A stretch of 64,000 bases of DNA, from the NCBI RefSeq assembly GCF_024868665.1, contig NW_026634401.1, positions 7,492 through 71,491 on the forward strand, read 5' to 3'. Below, piece by piece: positions 22,323 to 32,787 of the stretch (its first letter is position 1; each line of letters starts with the position of its first letter). A model generated the notes under the pieces. The model worked only from the letters and a program-made list of their open reading frames with translations, was not told the origin of the DNA and ran no database searches. Made by a program: the position numbers and the translations under genes. This DNA is from Triplophysa rosa (Eukaryota > Chordata > Actinopteri > Cypriniformes > Nemacheilidae).

Positions 22323-22910
22323 GTGCTCGTCCCTCTAGCCGAGATGTTCAACGGGTTTTACAGCCCGTACTTCATCGTCCCCAAAAAAGCGGGGGTCGCT
22401 AGATCTGCGTACCCTGAACAGGCACCTACTCAAGCTGCCGTTCAGGATGCTCACGCAGAAGCGCATCCTGGCATCTATCAGATGTCAAGATGGATTCATG
22501 GCAATCGACCTGAAGGACGCTTACTCTCATGTCTCAATTCTCCCTCGTCATCGCCCATTCCTACAGTTCGCTTTCGAGGGTCAGGCATATTAGTACAGAG
22601 TCCTCCCTTTCGGTCTGTCCCTGTCCCCACGAGTCTTCACGAGGATCGTGGAAGCCGCCCTCACTCCCCACAGGGAGAGAGATGTGAGGGTACTAAACTA
22701 TCTCAACGACTGGCTCATTTGACAAACTCGCGAGATCTGTTAAGTACACACAGGGACCTAGTGCTTTGGCACCTAGATCGATTGGGAGGACAGGTCAACC
22801 AAGAAAAGAGCACGCTCTCCTCTGTGCAGAGCATCCTCTTTTTTGGTATGGAACTCAGCTCTGTCTCCATTAGAGCGCGACTGACTCAGAAAGTGCTCAG
22901 TCAGTGTTGA
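22323..22910 (+). pseudogene. DIRS reverse transcriptase, broken (copy A)
   Basis: RT-domain pieces appear in several frames. FNGFYSPYFIVPKKAG is the entry motif, and MAIDLKDAYSHVS near 22495 carries the first catalytic Asp. Near 22695-22720 the catalytic box reads NYLNDWLI, where copy B and the family have YLDDW, so one catalytic Asp is changed to Asn. A TGA stop follows directly. Indels around 22400-22560 break continuity. The domain would copy element RNA into DNA in an intact element. Confidence 0.82.
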
Positions 22911-23611
22911 ACTGCCTGGAATTTTTCAAGCAGCCAGCGGTCCCCCTGAAATTCAGAGGCTCCTGGGCACATGGCATCCTCGGCAGTGGTGATACCCCTC
23001 GGGTTGATGCACATGAGACCACTCCAACACTGGCTACAGAGTCGAGTTCCCTGGAAATCGTGGCACACGGGCAGCAGGCGGATGGTGATTACGCCTCTCT
23101 GCCGACGCACCCTAACCCCTGGTCTTCAATGACCTTTCTACGGATGGGGGTCCCTCTCGGGCAGGTCATGAGGCGCGTCGTGGTGACGACAGACGCCTCC
23201 CTGCAGGGTTGGAGTGGCGTGTGCAACGGGCACGCAGTGTCGGGGCGATGGACGGGTCCCCGCCTGCGCAGGCATATCAACTGCCTAGAGTTGTTGGATG
23301 TGCTACTTGCACTGAAGGGGCTACAACCTCTCGTGCAGGCCAAGCACGTGCTGGTCCGGTCGGACAGCACAACTGCCATAGCGTATATCAACCGCCAGGG
23401 TGGCGTTCGCTCACGGCAGCTAACACGACTCGCCCGACGCCTCCTCCTGTGGAGTCCGCAGGTGAGCAGATCCCTGCGAGCCACACATATCCCAGGCAAC
23501 CTGAACCAGACAGCCGATGCGCTCTCTCGTCAATTGACGCCTCGAGGAGAGTGGCGACTCCACCCCCGCGCAGTCCAGCTCATTGGGTACAGTTCGGGCA
23601 GGCTCAGGTAG
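22904..23611 (+). pseudogene. DIRS RNase H domain, best preserved part of copy A
   Basis: An uninterrupted 235-codon frame covers the RNase H domain that follows RT in DIRS ORF2. All four acidic positions are visible: VVTTDASLQGWSG, INCLELLDVLLAL, VLVRSDSTTAIAYINRQGG and NLNQTADALSRQL. The preceding RT is dead, so the domain is isolated from its polyprotein. Copy B has lost about 220 bp of this region, including the last Asp. Confidence 0.82.
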
Positions 23612-23699
23612 ACCTGTTCGCCTCCCTGGACACCACCCATTGCCCGCTAGTGTACTCCCGTCCGAGTCCCCCGTCGGCACGGATGCTCTAGCGCACAGC

Positions 23700-24648
23700 T
23701 GGCCGTGGGACAAGCGGAAGTACGCCTTCCCCCCAGTGAGCCTCATTGCACAGACTCTGTGCAAGGTCAAGGAAGAGGAGCATCAAGTGTACTAGTTGCG
23801 CCATACTGGCCCAACCGGACTTGGTTCTCGGAGCTAAAGCACTTGACGACAGCTCACCCCAGACCGATTCCCCTGACAAAGGACCTGCTTTCCCAGGGGA
23901 AAGGCACATTATGGCATCCCAGGCCAGACCTCTGGAACCTCCATGTCTGGCCCCTGGACGAGATGAGGAGATCCTGAGTGGCCTACCCCCTGCGGCGGTT
24001 AGGACCATCACTCAGGCTAGGGCCCTGGCCACTAGGCGGCTATACGCCTGTAAGTGGTGCCTCTTCTCATCCTGGTGCTCTTCTCGAAGAGAAGACCCGC
24101 GGAGTTGCTCGATTGGGAACGTGCTGTCCTTCCAGAGATTCGAGAGTAATCTCTCCCCTTCCACACTGAACGTGTATGTAGCCGCTATTGCCGCTCATCA
24201 CGACCCAGTTGCTGGTAAGTCTCTAGGACAGCACAACCTGATCAATTGGTTCATAAGGGGTGTGGGAAGACACTGCCTCACCCGCGCTCCGTACCCTCTT
24301 GCGACCTTGATGCGGTCCTGGAGCCTCTCGGAGATGCCGCTCTTTCTCACCTCATGATGAAGACGGCTCTCCGGATGGCGCTCAAGAGGGTAGCGGGCCT
24401 AAAAGCATTCTCCGTGTCCACAGATTGCCTAGAACTCGGGCCCGGTGATTCTCACGCTATCCTGAGACCCCGGCCCAGCTACGTGCCCAAAGTTCTCACC
24501 ACTCCCCCTACACCAGGTGGTGAATTTACAGGCGCTCCCCACAGGGGAGGAAGACCCAACCCCATCCGTGTTGTGTCCAGTGCGTGCATTTGCTTGGACC
24601 GTACGCAGAGCCGCAGGAGCTCTGAGCAGCTCTTTGTCTGTTTTGGAG
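23700..24648 (+). pseudogene. DIRS tyrosine recombinase, 3'-truncated (copy A)
   Basis: A frame of 203 codons (23746-24357) contains the N-terminal core-binding part (ITQARALATRRLYACKWCLF, NLSPSTLNVYVAAIAAHHDP). A further frame runs from about 24360 (MMKTALRMALKRVAGLKAFS). The catalytic C-terminal segment with the nucleophilic Tyr, preserved in copy B near 32640-32730, is absent because homology ends at about 24648 in ttttggag. The enzyme cannot work. Confidence 0.8.
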
Positions 24649-24711
24649 TTAGGGTTTTATACTACCAATTGTTTATTTGTGTGTTAGTTAAGTGTTAGTT
24701 AATCAAAAAAA
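24649..24711. other. Junction sequence after DIRS copy A
   Basis: A short AT-rich stretch (ttagggttttatactaccaa) with no match to the DIRS copies; it ends at the next MITE. Confidence 0.5.
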
Positions 24712-25002
24712 AGAATGCTTATAACCAAACAGTTCTTGGACTCCATTGTAGGAAAAATTACTTTATTTATTTATGTTTTGTTCTCTGTAAGACTGCAAAA
24801 AGTTCTTGGGCATTTTTGACTACCATTGTCATTTTTCCTACTATGGTAGTCAATGGGGTCCAAGAACTGTTTGGTTACAAGCATTTGTCCAAATATCTTT
24901 CTCTGTGTTCAACCAAACAAAGAAATTTATACAGATTTGAAACACCTAGAGAGTGAGTTATTCATGACAGAATTGTCATTTTTGGGTGAACTGTCCCTTT
25001 AA
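24712..25002. repeat. Foldback MITE, 5'-truncated
   Basis: Inverted halves agaatgcttataaccaaaca...gttcttgg and caagaactgtttggttacaa face each other around 24740-24840. The right end reads gtcatttttgggtgaactgt and ends ccctttaa. It belongs to the same family as 15924-16294. Confidence 0.72.
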
Positions 25003-25181
25003 CTGGCCCCCATTCACTTGCATTGGTTTTGTGTCCATGGGGGCCAGTGCTGTTGCTGAACTCTCTTCAAAATAGCTTATTTTGTATTCTTCGGAAGAAA
25101 GGAAGTCATACAGGTTTGAAATGACAAGAGGGTGAATAAATGATGACAGAATTTTCATGTTTGGGTGAACTATCACTTTTA
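25003..25181. repeat. Foldback MITE, half copy adjoining the previous one
   Basis: It contains the mirrored ctggcccccattcacttgca and catgggggccagtgctgttg segments, then gaagtcatacaggtttgaaa and the end tgtttgggtgaactatcact. It lies directly next to the preceding copy in the same orientation. Confidence 0.7.
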
Positions 25182-26404
25182 ACTTTAATTGTTCAGATGT
25201 CCCATCTATTTGTTATATCTAAGCTTTCTTTGCATCTTTGTACATTTGCTGTTTTGTGCATTACATTGGGTAATTTATACTTTTAATTTGATTTTTAATA
25301 AGGATTTTTACAATCCAAAGAAACATCTTAGCACTTGTATTCATAATTCAATTTTCTCTCTCTCCTTTTGTCTCTCTGTTGGTTCTCACAGAACAAAAGC
25401 GCTTGTATTGCATCATTTGTAGTGTCGAACACGTAGTAATTCTCATCAAAGTATGTTCTCAGTGTACTCCGGGAGCTTATCTTGCCAATACACAATGCAA
25501 ATGAGACCTAAGCCAAAAGTAACAGTTGTATCAGTGTGGCTCGTGTTGGGCTTGTACCAGGGATCTCTCCTAATGCTGACATAAGCCCAGACTGTGATTT
25601 AGAGACTCAGGTGCTGATGTAGCAGCAGGGATCGATGGCGGGTGATTGAGGAAGCAGCGTGCTCCAGCACTCACTGTGAGTTCCATCGCACAGATATATT
25701 GGCATTAGAAAACCGAGCCAATGGTCTGGCATCTCCCACTGCAGAATGCTGAGCTGAGCGGTTTCTCTTCAGTTTCCCATTTGTGTTGGTGTCAAGCGTT
25801 TCTTTTCTCTTATTGGAGGTCCACTGGGGCCACAAATTGTTTTTTTGTTCTTCCTTTGGCGTAGCGCTTTGTCAGTCCTGCCAGAAGATGCAACACAATG
25901 CGTTACGAAGAGGAATATCTGGACTCTGGTCGCATTGGACAATTTTAGACGAAAACGGCACTTCGTAAAAGTTACGGTTTTCTGTAAGAGCACGTCGTAT
26001 AACACGATTGTTCTTATAATTCTTTTAACTTTGTCAAATCTCTCATATCCTCTAAAGCTAATCTCTGCATGCTAAATCTCTTTGCCACAGTGGATTTAGC
26101 TTCTGTTATCCACTGCGCTTTTCCCGTTTCATTTCTGAACTGATCAGAGACTTAAATAGGCATTCAAATGTATGCACGCAGTTACTGTGCCATGGACGAT
26201 GATTATGGCATTTCAAATACTCGCCCATCAGATTCTCCTACGCTGCTTTAACGCCAACAAAACCCTTTATTGTGTCCAAAGTGTGTGACTAAATGACACA
26301 TTAAGAGATCCTTATTGAGTTGACTCATCACAGCTATGAGAAACTGTGAAACCAGCATTTGAAGACGATATTTTGCCTATTCATGCCATGCTATTTTATG
26401 TAGA
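25182..26404. other. Intronic non-coding sequence between DIRS copies
   Basis: No coding exon and no DIRS homology. This unique-looking sequence separates copies A and B. Confidence 0.45.
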
Positions 26405-26560
26405 TTAAAGGAATAGCTCTGCAAAAATGGAAATTCTGTTATCATTTATTCATCCTGATGTCAATCCAAACCCATATGACTTGATTTTTTTCTGTCCAAA
26501 ATGCCGCGCAATGTTCACGCTGTTCTCTTCCATACAATGAAAGTGAATGGAGACTCCAGA
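26405..26560. repeat. Foldback MITE, degenerate half copy
   Basis: It includes taaaggaatagctctgcaaa, atggaaattctgttatcatt and caatgaaagtgaatggagac, in the order of the family's left arm. Confidence 0.55.
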
Positions 26561-26870
26561 ATTCACCTTAAAAGTCTAGTCCTTGTAAAACTAGTACATG
26601 TATGGCTTTAGAAAAATACTGATTTTTTTATATGCCTCATATAAACCTAAACCTTTCATACTGCACATAGAGGTCAATACAGTGGATAGCCATACAATAA
26701 GCTTTTTCATGTATGGCCATGGGTTTTGATCAGAGTTATTATAGTTTTGAGTTTAGTTTTATTCATATTTTATATTAGCTTTTCATTTTAGATTTTGGTT
26801 TTTATGTTAATTTTAGTGAAATGTTTAGCCATTTTGTTTTATGCTTTTGTCATTTGATTATTTATTTGAT
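26561..26870. other. AT-rich intronic sequence
   Basis: Low-complexity tttagtttt-type runs at 26740-26825. No gene. Confidence 0.4.
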
Positions 26871-26921
26871 CCAGAAGTGTTCGAGTTTCTTCTCTAAAAG
26901 AGCAAATTTCTCCAGCGTGGC

Positions 26922-28700
26922 ATGTCCCGCTGTTCTCGTGGGTGCAACACACTCATCGAGGAGGGGGATGGACACGATGTCTGCTTCCAGTACGCTGGGG
27001 CAGATGTTGTGGATACGTCCTGCCCGCACTGCGGGCGGATGACGATTCAGACGTTGCGTCACGGGTGGCTGTGTTCCCACGGGACTCAGCCACCACCTCG
27101 TCTGCTTCCCGTTCCGTGACGGCAGGACTACGGCCCTGCCGCCCGCTACGGCGAGCAGCGAGGGTGATATGAGGATTACTGTGAGCGCTAATCCGTCAGC
27201 CACTGGCTCGCGGAGCGTTCGCACCTCGTCTTGCTCGTCTGACCGTTCCCCATGAGACGGTCCGCCGTCTTATTCCTCAATCACGTATCGGACACGGTAC
27301 GTGATGATGAGATGTCTGTTGCAGCATCGGAGGGTGACTTACTGGCATCAGACTCCGACGATTCCTTGAAGCTCCCTCCCTCGGGGGGTCGAGATCAGGA
27401 AGAAGCGGACGTCGAAATGTCAGCCATGCTTTCCCGGGCCGCCGGCATTGGGTTGCGGTGCACCGCACTGCCTCTCCCAACGCTCGCGGCTGGATACACG
27501 GTACATCGGGTTTGAGAGCGGCTCCAAGCCGCACTCGCCCCCAGTGCCGTGTTCCCCTGGAAGTGCATGAGAAACCTAGTACGTCCTGGAATGCCCCCTT
27601 CGGCGCGTACACGTCAACTAGTTCCATCACCCTTTCTTCCCTCGATGGTGGGGCAGCTAGAGGATACGTCGATGTCCCCCAGGGGCTCGACCTAGACTCC
27701 CGTCCAAAACACGTAGGCTTTTCGGCATCTGAGGTGTCGAGAGCTTACTCTGCTGCGGGCCAAGCTGTCCCCTCTCTCCACGCTATGGCCTTCCTGCAGG
27801 CCAATGCGCGGAGAGAGCTCCACGAGGGTAAGACCGACCCAGCGCTTATGCAGGAACTCCGCGGCTTCACCGACCTCGCTCTAGGGCGACCAAGGTGATC
27901 GCGCGGGCCCTGGGTCGGGCGATGTCCACACTTGTGGTCCAGGAGAGACACCTCTGGCTGAACCTTGCACAGGTGAGTAATACTGAGAAAGTCCGCTTTC
28001 TCGATGCTCCCATCTCGCAAGGGGCGGCTGTTTGGTGATACTGTCGAGCGACAGTTAGGGAGCAGACAGAGGATATCAAGTATGTCCTCCCCAGACGCGA
28101 CTCGACCGCCCTCTGGCCGCCGAGATCCCGTGCACTGTCTGCTTCCCAGCAGCCCTGGTCCTCTTCGAGACATCAAAGAGGAGACCACCACCCCATCAGC
28201 AGCCGCGGCGAAAGCCAAAGCGGCCCTCATGGGAAGACCCCAGGAGATCGAGAATACCTTCGGGCCCGACCCCAGCCATTCCATTGCTGGTGGTCGATCC
28301 GGGACGGTTCCTGCCCCGTCACAACAGCCCATTCTAAAAATTTTCTCCCTCTCTGGGCGTTTATCACAGCCGCTCTCACCCTCTACACGACGGTGTTCGG
28401 CAACTCGACGTTGCGTCATGGCGAGACCCAATGTCGAGGATAATCAGCAGCCTAAGCACTCTCAATCGACGGTGCGTTGTGCCACATCATCGTCTGGGTA
28501 TTATCACAGCCGCTCTCACCCTCTACACGACGGTGTTCGGCAACTCGACGTTGCGGCAAGACCCAATGTCGAGGATAATCATCAGGCATCATCGCCAGGC
28601 AGGTAAAACTGCAGAGCCGATCTCCTCTGGGGGTCCCCCCCACGGCGAGGGATCCGCACTGCCAGCCATCGAACCACCCCCGGGAGGTCGATGAAGCAGA
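26922..28700 (+). pseudogene. DIRS Gag-like protein, frameshifted (copy B)
   Basis: The start MSRCSRGCNTLIEEGDGHDV is followed by a Cys/His-rich segment (CxxxC, then CPHCGRM and HGWLCSH), a zinc-binding-like N-terminus typical of fish DIRS ORF1. Frames then change: 27252-27515 has DDEMSVAASEGDLLASDSDD and 27458-27898 has GYVDVPQG and AYSAAGQAVPSLHAMAFLQA. The frame is lost near 27890, where copy A reads ALRVTKVIARALG. A 140-bp tandem duplication lies at 28354-28581. Promoter and left end are absent, so no element-driven expression is expected. Confidence 0.78.
28354..28581. repeat. Tandem duplication inside copy B
   Basis: The block tctgggcgtttatcacagcc...gttgcg...gtcgaggataatca (28354-28446) is repeated at about 28494-28581, starting tctgggtattatcacagcc. 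The period is about 140 bp. Copy A has the block once (21880-21965). The second unit lacks seven bases (tcatggc). Confidence 0.8.
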
Positions 28701-28899
28701 ACGATACCCCTAGCCTCCCTGTCGGTCCCTGGGAGCCTGACAAGAGCTTCCCAAACCGTCACGGTGACTCGGGATACGGTCCGTCTCGGCTACGCGATCC
28801 AACTCCCCGGACGCCCGCCCAAGTTTCGGGGCATCCTCTTAACCTCAGCAGAGGCAGGATGCCCCGTGCTTCGGGCCGAGGTCGCCACCCCTCTGGTGA

Positions 28900-29470
28900 G
28901 GAAGCGATCGTGCTCGTCCCTCTAGCCGAGATGTTCAACGGGTTTTACAGCCCGTACTTCATCGTCCCCAAAAGAGCGGGGGTCGCTAGATCTGCGTACC
29001 CTGAACAGGCACCTACTCAAGCTGCCGTTCAGGATGCTCACGCAGAAGCTATCCTGGCATCTGTCAGATGTCAAGATGGATTCATGGCAATCGACCTGAA
29101 GGACGCTTACTCTCATGTCTCTTCTCCCTCGTCATCGCCCGTTCCTACGGTTCGCTTTCGAGGGTCAGGCATATTAGTACAGAGTCCTCCCCTTCGGTCT
29201 GTCCCTGTCCCCACGAGTCTTCACGAAGATCGTGGAAGCCGCCCTCACTACCCTCAGGGAGAGAGGTGTGCGGGTACTAAACTATCTCGACGACTGGCTC
29301 ATTTGACACACTCCTGAGATCTGTTATGTACACACAGGGACCTAGTGCTTCGGCACCTAGATCGATTGGGAACCCGGGTCAACTGGAAAAGAGCAAGCTC
29401 TCCTCTGTGCGGAGCACCCTCTTTTTTGCTATGGAACTCAACTCTGTCTCCATTACAGTGTTGAACTGCT
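28900..29470 (+). pseudogene. DIRS reverse transcriptase, broken (copy B)
   Basis: It has the same domain order as copy A: FNGFYSPYFIVPKRAG, then MAIDLKDAYSHVS near 29083, then an intact catalytic box VLNYLDDWLI near 29275-29304 with both Asp residues. A TGA stop follows immediately. Deletions around 29120 and 29370-29460 shift the frame. The catalytic box therefore survives in B but not in A. Confidence 0.8.
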
Positions 29471-29960
29471 TGGGTTCAAGCAGTCAGCGGGAAGAGGCTC
29501 CTGGGCACATGGCATCCACGACGGTGGTGATACCCCTCGGGTTGATGCACATGAGACCGCTCCAACACTGGCTACAGAGTCGAGTTCCCTGGAGAGCGTG
29601 GCACACCGGCAGCAGGCGGATGGTGATTACGCTTTTCTGCCGACGCACCCTATCCCCTTGGTCTTCAATGACCTTTTTACGGACGGGGGTCCCTCTCAGG
29701 CAGGTCGAGACGCGTCAGGGTCGCAGACGCCTCCCTGCAGGGTTGGGGTGCCGTGTGCAACGGGCACGCAGTGTCGGGGCGATGGACGGACCCCTGCCTG
29801 CGAGTTGTAACTTGCCTAGAGTTGTTGGATGTGCTACCCGCACTGAAGGGGTTACAACCTCTCATGCAGAACAAGCACAAGCTGGTCCGGTCGGACAGCA
29901 CAACTGCCGTAGCGTTTTTAGACCAGGTAGCTCAGGTAGACCCCTTCGCCTCCCTGGACA
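29471..29960 (+). pseudogene. DIRS RNase H, internally deleted (copy B)
   Basis: Fragments CLELLDVLPALKGLQPLM and KLVRSDSTTAVAFL match copy A. After about 29920 the sequence jumps to what is position 23600 in copy A, so about 220 bp are missing. These include the last acidic motif (QTADALSR in A). The domain cannot be active. Confidence 0.75.
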
Positions 29961-30110
29961 CCACCCATTTCCCGCTAAGGTACTCACTGCCTCGGCACGG
30001 ATGCTCTAGCGCACAGCTGGCCATGGGACAAGCGGAAGTACGTCTTTCCCCCAGTGAGCCTCATTGCACAGACCCTGTCAAACAGGCGATCCCGAGCCAG
30101 CACAATGACA
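29961..30110 (+). pseudogene. DIRS recombinase region, 5' piece before the Tc1 insertion (copy B)
   Basis: It matches A 23616-23762 (cctccctggacaccacccat, agtgagcctcattgcacaga). The last 35 bases before the Tc1 element (30076-30110) do not match the A or C sequence at this place, so extra rearrangement occurred at this junction. Confidence 0.65.
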
Positions 30111-30138
30111 CACTGCGTTCCAAATTATTATGCAAATG
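30111..30138. repeat. Tc1-like outer terminal repeat, left
   Basis: The first 25 or so bases are the exact inverse of the right end: cactgcgttccaaattatta followed by tgcaaat. Confidence 0.9.
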
Positions 30139-30286
30139 ATATCTTTCTCTGGTTTTCCTAATTTGTCGATGCAAATGACAGTCAGTATAATTTTCAAGTA
30201 ATCAACAGTTAGGGTACATTTGGAATTTTATTGAACAAACCTCCCACTGACAACAGTATTTATTTAAAAAATGAAAAACTCAAAAT

Positions 30287-30310
30287 GCACTGTTCCAAAT
30301 TATTATGCAC
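30287..30310. repeat. Tc1-like inner direct repeat, left
   Basis: It repeats the terminal sequence (cactgttccaaattattatg) in the same orientation as the outer left repeat, about 178 bp inward. Confidence 0.8.
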
Positions 30311-30440
30311 AACAGAGTTTGAAAACATTTCATAGGTTGTAAAAAACTGAAAATGGTCATTTGTTGAATTTGCAGCATTAGGAGGTCATATTTACTGAAA
30401 TCAAAAGCTATTTCAATCAAAAACATCCTAACAGGGCAAG

Positions 30441-31414
30441 TTACATGTTAACATAGGACCCCTTCTTTGATATCACCTTCACAATTCTTGCATCCATTGA
30501 ACTTGTGAGTTTTTGGATAGTTTCTGATTGAATTTTGATGCTAACTGCCTCCCACCATCATAGATCTTTCGCTTGAGGATGCTCCAAAGGTTCTCAATAG
30601 GGTTGAGGTCAGGGGAGGATGGTGGCCACACCATGAGTTTCTCTCCTTTTATGCCCATAGCAGCCAATGACACAGAGGTATTCTTTGCAGCATGAGATGG
30701 TGCATTGTCATGCATGAAGATGATTTTGCTACGGAAGGCATGGTTCTTCTTTTTGTACCATGGAAGAAAGTGCTCAGTCAGAAACTCTACATACCTTGCA
30801 GAGTTCATTTTCACACCTTCAGGGACCCTAAAGGGGCCCACCAGCTGTCTCCCCATGATTCCAGCCCAAAACATGACTCCGCCACCTCCTTGCTGACGTC
30901 GCAGCCTTGTTGGGACATGGTGGCCATCCACCAACCATCCACTACTCCATCCATCTGGACCATCCAGGGTTGCACGGCACTCATCAGTAAACAAGACTGT
31001 TTGAAAATTAGTCTTCATGTATGTGTGGGCCCACTGCAACCGTTTCTGCTTGTGAGCATTGGTTAGGGGTGGCCGAATAGTAGGTTTATGCACAACTGCA
31101 AGCATCTGGAGGATCCTACACCTTGAGGTTTTCGGGACTCCCGAGGCACCAGCAGCTTCAAATACCCGTTTGCTGCTTTGCAATGGCATTTTTGCAGCTG
31201 CTCTCTTAATCCGATGAATTTGTCTGGAAGAAACCTTCCTCATTCTGCCTTTATCTGCACGAACCCTTCTGTGCTCTGAATCAGCCACAAATCTCGTCAC
31301 AGTACGATGATCTCGCTTAAGTTTTCGTGAAATATCTAATGTTTTCATACCTTGTCCAAGACATTGCACTATTTGACGCTTTTCGGCAGCAGACAGATCC
31401 TTTTTCTTTCCCAT
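30441..31414 (-). pseudogene. Tc1-like transposase, one late frameshift
   Basis: The frame starts MGKKKDLSAAEKRQIVQCLG and runs 311 codons. N-terminal helix-turn-helix DNA-binding segments (about residues 5-110) are followed by the catalytic domain. This carries VLFTDECRATLDGPDGW (first Asp), IIFMHDNAPSHAAKN (second Asp) and PPSSPDLNPIENLWSILKRK (Glu). Counting gives 37 residues between the second Asp and the Glu (DD37E), where classical Tc1 elements have 34. Near 30530 the frame shifts: the ORF ends early at 30479 (WMQEL), but the alternative frame continues with ETIQKLTSSMDARIVKVISK to a stop at 30441-30443. This indicates an indel about 30 residues before the end. The catalytic core is intact. 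Confidence 0.88.
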
Positions 31415-31434
31415 ATTGCTTGAAACCTGTGGCC

Positions 31435-31456
31435 TGCTTAATAATGTGGAACGTCC
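31435..31456. repeat. Tc1-like inner direct repeat, right
   Basis: The sequence tgcttaataatgtggaacgt is a diverged inverse of the terminal repeat core (cgttccacattattaagca on the minus strand), about 185 bp inside the right end. Confidence 0.7.
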
Positions 31457-31612
31457 TTCTTAAGTAGTTTTCCTTTAATTGGGCTCACCTGGCAAACTAC
31501 TTATCACAGGTGTCTGAGATTGATTTCAGTGATCCAAAGAGCACTGAGACACAATACCATCCATAAGTTTAATTGAACAATATAAAATTAAATGTTTACG
31601 ACACTTAAATCC

Positions 31613-31640
31613 AATTTGCATAATAATTTGGAACGCAGTG
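31613..31640. repeat. Tc1-like outer terminal repeat, right
   Basis: It ends aataatttggaacgcagtg, the inverse of the left end, followed by the TA target dinucleotide at 31641. Confidence 0.9.
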
Positions 31641-32787
31641 TAGTTGCGCCATACTGGCCCAACTGGACTTGGTTCTCGGAGCTAATGCTCTTGACGACAG
31701 CTCCCTCCTGGCCGATTCCCCTGAGGAAGGACCTGCTTTCCCAGGGGAAGGGCACATTATGGCATCACAGGCTAGATCTCTGGAACCTCCATGTCTGGCC
31801 CCTGGACGGAACGAGGAGATGCTGAGTGGCCTAACCCCTGTGGCAGTTAAGACCACTACTCAGGCTAGGGCCCTGGCCACTAGGCGACTATACGCCTATA
31901 GTGGTGCCTCTTCTCATCCTGGTGCTCTTCTCAAAGAGAAGACCCGCGGAGTTGCTTGATCAAGTGGGTGCGGTCCTTCCAGAGACTCGAGAATAATCTC
32001 TCCCCTTCCACACTGAACGTGTATGTAGCCACTGTTGCCGCTCATCACGACCCAGTTGCTGGTAGTCTCTATGACAGCACAACCTGATCATTTGGTTCCT
32101 AAGGGGCGCGGGAAGGCTACCACCTCACCCACGCTCCGTACCCTCTTACGACCTTGATGCGGTCCTGGAGCCCCCTCGGAGATGCCGCTCTTTCTCACTT
32201 TCGATGAAGACGGCTCTCGGGAGGAAGCTAAAGAGGGTAGCGGAACTACAAGCATTCTCCGTGTCCACAGATTGCCTAGAACTCGGGCCCGGTCATTCTC
32301 ACGCTATCTTGAGACCCCAGCCCGGCTACGTGCCCAAAGTTCCCAGCACTCCCCCAAGACACCAGGTGGTGAACTTACAGGCGCTCCCCACCGGGGAAGA
32401 AGACCCAACCCCATCCGTGTTGTGTCCAGTATGCGCATTGCGCCTCTGCTTGGACCGCACGCAGAGCCGCAGAAGCTCTGAGCAGCTCTTTGTCTGTTTT
32501 GGAGATCAGCAGGGAGGGCTGTATCAAACAGAGATTGGTGCACTAGATCATGGACGCCGTCACTTTGGCGTACCTGTCCTAAGATCGCCTACGCCCACTG
32601 GGTGAGAGCTCTCTCCACATGGAATACAGCCTCCTCGTGGGCACTGGCTCGAGGCACCTCTCTGGCAGACATCTGCAGAGCTGCGGGTTGGTTTACACCC
32701 ATCACCTTCGCGAGGTCCTACAACCTCCACGTAAAACCGGTATCGGCTCGAGTCTTGCAGGCATCAGGCAAGACCGGCGGCCGGTAG
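31641..32787 (+). pseudogene. DIRS tyrosine recombinase, 3' piece (copy B)
   Basis: It continues from A-like position 23802. Fragments include TTQARALATRRLYAYSG (31840-31900), a frame from 32204 (TALGRKLKRVAELQAFSVST) and the C-terminal catalytic part at 32602-32787, SSWALARGTSLADICRAAGW followed by FARSYNLHVKP. The latter contains the expected distal Tyr region of the tyrosine recombinase. A copy A counterpart of this last part does not exist because A is truncated. Frames are broken in several places. Confidence 0.8.

Larger units (their letters stand above)
20057..24648 (+). mobile_element. DIRS-like retrotransposon copy A (left end to mid-recombinase)
   Basis: A DIRS element in sense orientation with gabra3. 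In order it has: left terminus starting at gtt (20057), left terminal repeat with a TATA box, a gag-like region from 20424, a reverse transcriptase region (about 22320-22900), RNase H (22904-23611), and tyrosine recombinase from about 23700. The sequence stops matching copy B at about 24648, inside the recombinase, so the last part of that gene, the internal complementary region and the right terminal repeat are missing. It is closer in sequence to copy B than to copy C. Frameshifts make it non-autonomous. Confidence 0.9.
30111..31640 (-). mobile_element. Tc1-like transposon (DD37E spacing) with IR/DR ends
   Basis: This 1530-bp element has terminal inverted repeats of about 28 bp, starting cactgcgttccaaattatta on both ends. 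A second, internal copy of the repeat lies about 180 bp inside each end (30287-30310 and 31435-31456), giving an inverted-repeat/direct-repeat layout. The right flank is TA, the standard Tc1/mariner target; the left flank is CA, presumably a mutated TA. The minus strand encodes an almost complete transposase (30441-31414). It is inserted into DIRS copy B and is therefore younger than that insertion. Confidence 0.92.
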
